Assembly (NCBI GenBank): GCA_019114585.1
Contig: DXFE01000014.1
Location: 1 to 28,512 of the forward strand
Length of the DNA stretch: 28,512 nt
Direction: 5' to 3'
DNA from: Gemmiger_A avium
GTDB taxonomy: Bacteria; Bacillota; Clostridia; Oscillospirales; Ruminococcaceae
Shown here in pieces: positions 23,976-28,512 of the stretch. A model generated the notes under the pieces. The model searched no databases and was not told where the DNA came from. It saw nothing but the letters and a program-made list of their open reading frames with translations. The position numbers and the translations under genes are program-made. Positions within the stretch are counted from its first letter, which is position 1. The number at the start of each line of letters is the position of its first letter.

Positions 23976-24947
23976 TCAGCGGTACTGCGCCATGTCCACC
24001 GCAGGCAGCTGGCTGCGCTCCAGACCCAGAGCCACCCAGTCCTTTTCCTCCTGGTTCAGGGGCAGAACGGGCTTGCGCATCAAAGCGTTGGCAAAGATGC
24101 CGCGCTGACGCAGCGCCTCTTTCAGGCGGGCATGGGCCTCACCGGAGGGCTGGCCGCCGCCGTAGATGGCCTGGGAGATGTGGTAGATCCGGTTGGACCA
24201 GTCCTGGGCCTCTTTCAGGGTGTGCTTGTCGGGATTGCGGAAGACTTCCCAGGCCGGGCAGATCAGCTCGGGCACGCAGCCGGCAAAGCCGATCAGGGCG
24301 CCGTCCATGCCGGGGAACCAGCTCACGCACAGGGTCTCGTCGTGGCAGGTGATCAGGGAGATGTCGGGGCACTCCTCGCGCAGCTTGCGCACGTCGTGCT
24401 CGTAGATGGAGGTCACGCGGGTGCCCATCTTGATGCACTTCACGTGGTCGATCTCCTTGCACATCTTGATCAGGGTGTCCACCGGGTAGAACGCCTTGCT
24501 GGTGGCCGGGTACAGGTGGATGATGATGTCGATGTCGGCGCCCTCGGCCACGTCCTTCACGTACTGGAACGGAGCGTCCGGATGCATGCCGAAGCGCAGC
24601 CACATGTGGGGAGGCATCAGCAGGATGCCGTCGGCGCCGGCGGCCTTGGCCTCGGCGGCCATCTCGATGGATTCCTGGGTGTTCTCGCAGTTCACGCCGG
24701 AGATGATGGTCATCACGTCGCCGCACTCCTCGGCGCAGATCTCCACCACCCGCTTGCGCTCGGCGCGGGTCAGGCCGGTGATCTCACCGGTATGGCCGTT
24801 GCAGACCAGGCCCTCGATGCCCTTGCCGTAGAAGCTCTTGATCCAGCGCAGGTAAGCGCGGAATTCGGGCTCGTTAATGGTGTAGTCGTCGTTCAGGGGC
24901 ACAGACACTGCGGGGAAGATAGTCTTGAAAGTTTTAACCTTAGCCAT
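23976..24947 (-). CDS. DapA/NanA-family aldolase
   Basis: A 323-residue TIM-barrel class I aldolase of the dihydrodipicolinate synthase / N-acetylneuraminate lyase superfamily. Members form a Schiff base with pyruvate or a related keto acid. The family GxTGE motif is NGHTGE (50-55). The likely Schiff-base lysine is Lys173 in VKCIKMGT, and the catalytic tyrosine is Tyr146 in HLYPATSK. The usual NPP stretch is MPPHM (111-115), and a histidine follows at TCHDE. It is longer than DapA and unlikely to be the lysine-pathway enzyme, because it is paired with a LacI repressor and a transporter. The ATG at 24947 has AAGGAGATC upstream; the open frame extends to 25034 without support. Substrate unknown. 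Confidence 0.9.
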   Translation of the reverse strand: MAKVKTFKTIFPAVSVPLNDDYTINEPEFRAYLRWIKSFYGKGIEGLVCNGHTGEITGLTRAERKRVVEICAEECGDVMTIISGVNCENTQESIEMAAEAKAAGADGILLMPPHMWLRFGMHPDAPFQYVKDVAEGADIDIIIHLYPATSKAFYPVDTLIKMCKEIDHVKCIKMGTRVTSIYEHDVRKLREECPDISLITCHDETLCVSWFPGMDGALIGFAGCVPELICPAWEVFRNPDKHTLKEAQDWSNRIYHISQAIYGGGQPSGEAHARLKEALRQRGIFANALMRKPVLPLNQEEKDWVALGLERSQLPAVDMAQYR

Positions 24948-25038
24948 GATGGATCTCCTTTCCATACTCATGCGATCGTATCGAACCGGTTGGATAACAC
25001 GGACGAAGGTTCTGTGTTGCGCACCGCAGAACACTTGC

Positions 25039-25052
25039 TACAAACGTTTGTA
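25039..25052. promoter_or_regulatory. LacI-type operator in the aldolase leader
   Basis: A perfect 14-bp palindrome TACAAACGTTTGTA with the central CG typical of LacI/GalR sites. It lies just downstream of the aldolase start point, so binding would block its transcription. Together with the parts at 25069-25264 it accounts for the 331-bp divergent region. Confidence 0.82.
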
Positions 25053-25068
25053 TCTTTTCTGTGCCTTC

Positions 25069-25097
25069 ATTATGCCACCGGTTCCGGGCACCGTCAA
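25069..25097 (-). promoter_or_regulatory. Promoter of the aldolase-transporter unit
   Basis: TTGACG (25097-25092), a 17-bp spacer and CATAAT (25074-25069) on the minus strand, leaving a leader of about 115 nt that contains the operator. Confidence 0.75.
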
Positions 25098-25212
25098 TGG
25101 ATTTGGCGTTCTCTGCAAATTCTTGCAGTTATGTTCCAAGTTTTTGCACAAAACAGCGAAATGCACAGCCAAAAGCGCGCCGGATTGTGCAGTTTGAAAC
25201 GCCCTCTTCGGA

Positions 25213-25241
25213 TTGCAATCCCCTTTTTCCAACGGTATAAT
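25213..25241 (+). promoter_or_regulatory. Promoter of the LacI-family gene
   Basis: TTGCAA (25213-25218), a 17-bp spacer and TATAAT (25236-25241), about 30 bp before the start codon's ribosome site. The second operator copy follows directly. Confidence 0.82.
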
Positions 25242-25250
25242 ACAAACAGA

Positions 25251-25264
25251 TACAATCGTTTGCA
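25251..25264. promoter_or_regulatory. LacI-type operator at its own promoter
   Basis: TACAATCGTTTGCA, two mismatches from the perfect operator at 25039. It overlaps the expected start point, so the repressor probably limits its own synthesis. The weaker match predicts weaker binding. Confidence 0.65.
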
Positions 25265-25278
25265 TTCGGAGGTGCAAT

Positions 25279-26274
25279 ATGGCGACCCTGAAAGACGTGG
25301 CGCGGCTGGCCTGTGTGGATGTGAGCACCGTCTCCCGCGCGCTGAACAATACATCCTATGTGCACCCGGATACCAAGGCCCGGATCTACGCCGCCGCCAA
25401 GGAGCTGGGCTATCACCCCAACGTGATGGCCCAGGCCCTGCGTCAGGGCCGCCGGCATGTGATCGGGGTGGTGGTGCCCCGGCTGCATCTGGCGATCTTT
25501 TCGGAGATATTGCAGGGCATCGAGCGGGAGGCGGGCCAGCTGGGCTACTCCACCCTGATCTGCTTCACCGAGGACGATCCCAAAGCGGAAAAGGACTGTC
25601 TGAACCGGCTGCGGGGCGGCTTTGCGGACGGCATCATCATCGCGGGCACCGGCCGCAACGGGCGGATGCTGCGGGACATCCAGGCCAGCGGCATTCCGCT
25701 GGTGCAGGTAGTGCGCCGGCAGGAGGCCCAGATCAGCAGCGTGGTGGCGGATTACCGGGAATGCGGCGCCGACGCGGTGCGGTTCCTCTATAATAAGGGA
25801 TGCCGCCGCATAGGGCTGATCAGCGGCTCGTCCCATCTGGCCCCCTACCGGGAACGGCACGAGGGGGTGCGCCGGGCTGCCAAGGAACTGGAGATGGAGG
25901 CCTTTTACAGCGAGTGCGACCGGCCGGTGAACACCTTTGAATATGGCTACGACTGCGCCAACCAGCTGCTGGACGAGCACCCGGATCTGGACGCGATCCT
26001 GGCGGCGGTGGACGTGCAGGGCCTGGGGGCGATCCGGGCGGTGACCGAGCGGGGTCTGCGCATCCCGGAACAGATCAAGGTGATGAGCCTGACCGGCCAC
26101 GAGGTGGGGGCCATGCTGCAGACCGCCATGACCAGCATGGAGATGCCCTCCCGTCTGATGGGCCAGAAGGCCGCCCGCATGGTGATCGAGGAGGTGGAGG
26201 CCCCCGGCGGCCAGCGCCCGGCCCCGCAGCACCTGTCCTTCACCATGCAGCTGGAAGAACGGGAAAGCACCTGA
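25279..26274 (+). CDS. LacI/GalR-family repressor
   Basis: A 331-residue repressor. The N-terminal helix-turn-helix is ATLKDVARLACVDVSTVSRA (residues 2-21), and the hinge helix follows with NVMAQALRQGRRHVIGVVVP (about 50-70). The periplasmic-binding-like sensor domain fills 60-325. The ATG at 25279 has GGAGGTG upstream; an open frame from 25213 crosses the promoter and operator and is not real. It is divergent from the aldolase-transporter unit, and copies of one palindrome lie at both promoters. It should be released by a small ligand from that pathway. The ligand-binding residues do not let me name it. Confidence 0.93.
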   Translation: MATLKDVARLACVDVSTVSRALNNTSYVHPDTKARIYAAAKELGYHPNVMAQALRQGRRHVIGVVVPRLHLAIFSEILQGIEREAGQLGYSTLICFTEDDPKAEKDCLNRLRGGFADGIIIAGTGRNGRMLRDIQASGIPLVQVVRRQEAQISSVVADYRECGADAVRFLYNKGCRRIGLISGSSHLAPYRERHEGVRRAAKELEMEAFYSECDRPVNTFEYGYDCANQLLDEHPDLDAILAAVDVQGLGAIRAVTERGLRIPEQIKVMSLTGHEVGAMLQTAMTSMEMPSRLMGQKAARMVIEEVEAPGGQRPAPQHLSFTMQLEEREST

Positions 26275-26404
26275 TGCCCTTTCCTGCGCAATTTTGCAAA
26301 CTTCTTTGTTTTGGAACCCCATAGCAAAGCAGCTTTGTAAAAAAAGAATAGCAATTTTCAACAATAGGGCAGCAATCCGTAAGAATGACTTTGTCCCCGT
26401 CTGT

Positions 26405-26413
26405 TGCTATAAT
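26405..26413 (+). promoter_or_regulatory. Extended -10 promoter of the UroD-like gene
   Basis: TGCTATAAT, a perfect -10 with the extended TG (26405-26406), 50 bp before the start codon. The region 17 bp upstream (ATGACT) is a poor -35, as is common with extended -10 promoters. The rest of 26275-26463 is A/T-rich and shows no copy of the LacI palindrome. Confidence 0.65.
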
Positions 26414-26463
26414 AAAAAAAGAGTATCGCCGCTGAAGCGAAAACTATTGGACGGAGGAGAATT

Positions 26464-27705
26464 ATGGAACCTATCAGCGCACAGGATCGTGAGATTCTGC
26501 GTCAATTGGCGCACAAGCAGCTTACATTTGCCAACAGCCCCCGGAACGACGAAATCCTGAAGCAGTGGGACGCCCTGGCCCATGGCCGGCGCGAGAGCCC
26601 TACGGTTCGCCTGCTGTTCTCCAACTTTCCTAACGAGGTTGTGTATCCGCGGATGCGCTGCACCGGTGCGCGCGCCCGGCAGCTGGAAGAGATGCTGCTG
26701 ACCACCCTGGTCGGCCGGGAATTGTTTGATGACGACACCCCCATCTCGCCCACCTTTGATATTCAGTGGAAAACCTGGGTGCATCCCTTCGGCACACAGC
26801 CCAAGATCACCCATGCCGACGGCGAAGGCGCCATGGGTTTCCATATTGATCCTATCATTGACGATCTGGCCGAGGGCATGGATCTGCTGCGCGGCGGCAG
26901 CTTCGGCGTCGACCGGGAAGCCACGGCCGCCCTGGAGGAAGCCGCCAACGAGGCGTTCGGCGACATCCTGCCGGTGCGCAAGGTCATGCCCAGCCTGCCC
27001 GGCATGATCACCAACCCGCTGGTGCACCTGATGGGCATGGAGAACTATTACCTGTCCATGTACGATTACCCGGACGAACTGCACGAAGTGATGGACATGG
27101 CCACCACCGTGTATGAGAAATACTATGACTTCCTGGAAAACGAAGGCCTGCTGCTGCCCACCAACGGCATCAGCCCCATCAACCAGGAAAGTTTCGCGTT
27201 CACCTCGGAGCTGCCCACTGAAAACGTGACCAAGACCACCCAGTGCTGGGGCTTTTTGGAGTCACAGGAAACCACCGCGGTGTCCCCGGACGTATTCGGT
27301 GAGTTTGTGTTCCCCTATCAGGACCGTATGGCCAAGCGGTTTGGCCTGCTGAGCTACGGCTGCTGCGAGCGGGTGGACGCCATCTGGCCGGATTACCTGT
27401 CCAAGTGGAAGAACCTGCGCAAGCTGTCGGTGTCTCCGTTCAACAACGAGCGCCAGATCGGCGAATACCTGCGCGGCACCAACGTGGTGTATTACAGCAA
27501 ACCCCGCGCCGAATACGTCACCAACCACGGGCCTCTGGACGAGGAAGCCCTCCGCGCCTATTTCAAGGGTGTCTGCGAAGCGGCCAGCGGCTGCCTGTTC
27601 GAGATGGCCCAGCGCGAGGTCGGCACCATCTTCGGCGACTACGACCGCGGCCGCCGCTACGTGCAGATCGCCCGTGAGTGCATCGCCGAGTACTGGAAAC
27701 CCTGA
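26464..27705 (+). CDS. Uroporphyrinogen-decarboxylase-like protein
   Basis: A 413-residue TIM-barrel protein of the UroD/MtaA superfamily. It is not a standard HemE: it is longer, and the heme-enzyme signature near the N-terminus is missing. Family blocks are visible in FDIQWKTWVHPFG, the central MGMENYYLSMYDYPDELHEVM region and SYGCCERVDAIW (about 299-310). The last carries the paired cysteines expected near a zinc site in methyltransferase-type members, and GTNVVYYSKPRAEYV follows. Such proteins often move methyl groups between a corrinoid protein and an acceptor, but no corrinoid-protein gene is in this window. The ATG has GGAGGAG upstream. It follows the LacI gene by 190 bp with its own promoter and ends at a strong terminator. 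Its role in the aldolase pathway is possible, not shown. Confidence 0.82.
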   Translation: MEPISAQDREILRQLAHKQLTFANSPRNDEILKQWDALAHGRRESPTVRLLFSNFPNEVVYPRMRCTGARARQLEEMLLTTLVGRELFDDDTPISPTFDIQWKTWVHPFGTQPKITHADGEGAMGFHIDPIIDDLAEGMDLLRGGSFGVDREATAALEEAANEAFGDILPVRKVMPSLPGMITNPLVHLMGMENYYLSMYDYPDELHEVMDMATTVYEKYYDFLENEGLLLPTNGISPINQESFAFTSELPTENVTKTTQCWGFLESQETTAVSPDVFGEFVFPYQDRMAKRFGLLSYGCCERVDAIWPDYLSKWKNLRKLSVSPFNNERQIGEYLRGTNVVYYSKPRAEYVTNHGPLDEEALRAYFKGVCEAASGCLFEMAQREVGTIFGDYDRGRRYVQIARECIAEYWKP

Positions 27706-27727
27706 AAAGCCAATCTGAATGAGCCAA

Positions 27728-27788
27728 TCTGGGGCCACAGGCCCCAGACCCCATTCCGCGGGCCGGATCACTCCGGCCCGCATTTTTT
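27728..27788 (+). terminator. Terminator after the UroD-like gene
   Basis: Two hairpins: a 9-bp stem at 27728-27748, then a perfect 10-bp stem (27758-27767 with 27772-27781) with loop TCAC, followed by six T (27783-27788). The second is the functional terminator. Confidence 0.92.
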
Positions 27789-27861
27789 GTGATGGCTTAT
27801 AAGGTAAAAGCCATCCCCCGCCGCCCGTCATCCATCCGCCGCGAGCCTGGTGCGCTTCCAG

Positions 27862-28058
27862 ACGAGGCGGGCAAGACCGACCTTCCGGTGGAAGGTCGGT
27901 TAGGCCGAGAGTCCCTGCGAGACGAACGCGAGCCGCAGGCGAAGCGCGAGTCCGCTCCACGGGAAACGATCAGTTTCCCGTGGGGGAAGCAGCACCAAAC
28001 AAAAAAGCCACCCTCCGCCGCCCGTCATCCAGTCGCCGCGAGCCTGGTGCGCTTCCAG
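27862..28058 (-). repeat. Full repeat unit, second
   Basis: A 197-bp unit starting on the minus strand with the tRNA-tail copy at 28058-28045. Then come a GGTGGCTTTTTTGTTT stretch, the GTTTCCCGTGG-type hairpin (27983-27957), a GC-rich stretch, and the 11-bp hairpin at 27900-27876. Confidence 0.75.
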
Positions 28059-28232
28059 ACGAGGCCGTCAAGACCGACCTTCCGGTGGAAGGTCGGTCAG
28101 GCCGAGAGTCCCTGCGAGCTGAACCGGAGCGCGCAGCGCGAACGGCGAAGCCGCCCCACGGGAAACGATCAGTTTCCCGTGGGGGAAGCAGCACAAAACA
28201 AAAAAGCCACCCAAATCGGGTGGCTTTTTGTT

Positions 28233-28248
<16 letters not shown>
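28059..28248 (-). repeat. Full repeat unit, first
   Basis: The unit begins on the minus strand with the tRNA tail at 28246-28233, then a complete hairpin terminator at 28229-28201. It continues with the 12-bp hairpin (28183-28155) and the 11-bp hairpin (28097-28073). It differs from the second unit mainly in the GC-rich middle. Confidence 0.75.
28201..28229. terminator. Terminator right after the tRNA-like 3' end
   Basis: A perfect 12-bp stem (28201-28212 with 28218-28229), A-rich on one side and T-rich on the other, so it can stop transcription in both directions. On the minus strand it begins 4 nt after the CCA at 28233, as expected behind a tRNA gene. Confidence 0.9.
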
Positions 28249-28449
<201 letters not shown>

Positions 28450-28512
28450 TGTTTTGCTCGATACTACGCCACATTTTCGTCTGTGACGTTTGTTAGAGAA
28501 ATTTCATCGTTT

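Noticed and set aside
23091..25793. Plus-strand frame of 900 codons from the transporter into the LacI gene
   Set aside because: It runs antisense to two genes, through a promoter and operator region, then out of frame into a third gene.

Overview
The window is a GC-rich stretch of bacterial chromosome. Strong AGGAGG-type ribosome sites, LytTR and BlaI/BlaR1 regulators, an IseA-like lipoprotein, a DUF3793 protein and family 3 beta-glucosidases point to a gut clostridium. It most resembles the Faecalibacterium/Gemmiger/Subdoligranulum group, which is my inference from gene content and composition. Most genes lie on the minus strand. I see no phage genes, insertion sequence, CRISPR array, rRNA operon or origin.

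Layout. (1) 124-3026, minus: surface glycan genes, namely UDP-galactopyranose mutase, a GT2 glycosyltransferase and a GtrA-like membrane protein. (2) 3100-8662, minus: two GH3 glycosidases. The second is a domain-permuted, membrane-anchored enzyme. (3) 8875-10910, minus: an AgrC-like kinase and LytTR regulator, overlapping by 4 bp and driven by a clear promoter. (4) 11130-13464, minus: flavodoxin and DUF3793 behind a promoter with two DtxR-like palindromes, then a small membrane protein and a DJ-1/PfpI protein behind a third copy of the palindrome. (5) 13870-15639, plus: UDP-glucose dehydrogenase and a MarR regulator. (6) 15900-17272, plus: a broken FMN/FAD fumarate-reductase-type lipoprotein. 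(7) 17329-22363, minus: a C39-like peptidase, an IseA-like lipoprotein, and a BlaR1/BlaI pair with twin operators. (8) 22608-27705: a LacI-controlled locus with a DapA-family aldolase, an NRAMP-fold transporter lacking the canonical metal-ligand motifs, the divergent LacI repressor, and a uroporphyrinogen-decarboxylase-like protein. (9) 27790-28450: no protein gene. It holds a disrupted tRNA-Lys(CTT)-like sequence and a tandem array whose units each carry the tRNA 3' end, much like the rtT array behind E. coli tyrT.

How the parts fit. Regions 1, 2 and 5 suggest cell-surface polysaccharide synthesis plus beta-glycoside use. Region 4 looks like an iron-starvation response, with flavodoxin replacing ferredoxin. 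Region 7 looks like cell-wall sensing and remodelling. Region 8 looks like inducible use of an unidentified small carbon source, in which the transporter may carry an organic substrate rather than a metal. The array in region 9 and the transporter in region 8 are the least ordinary items.
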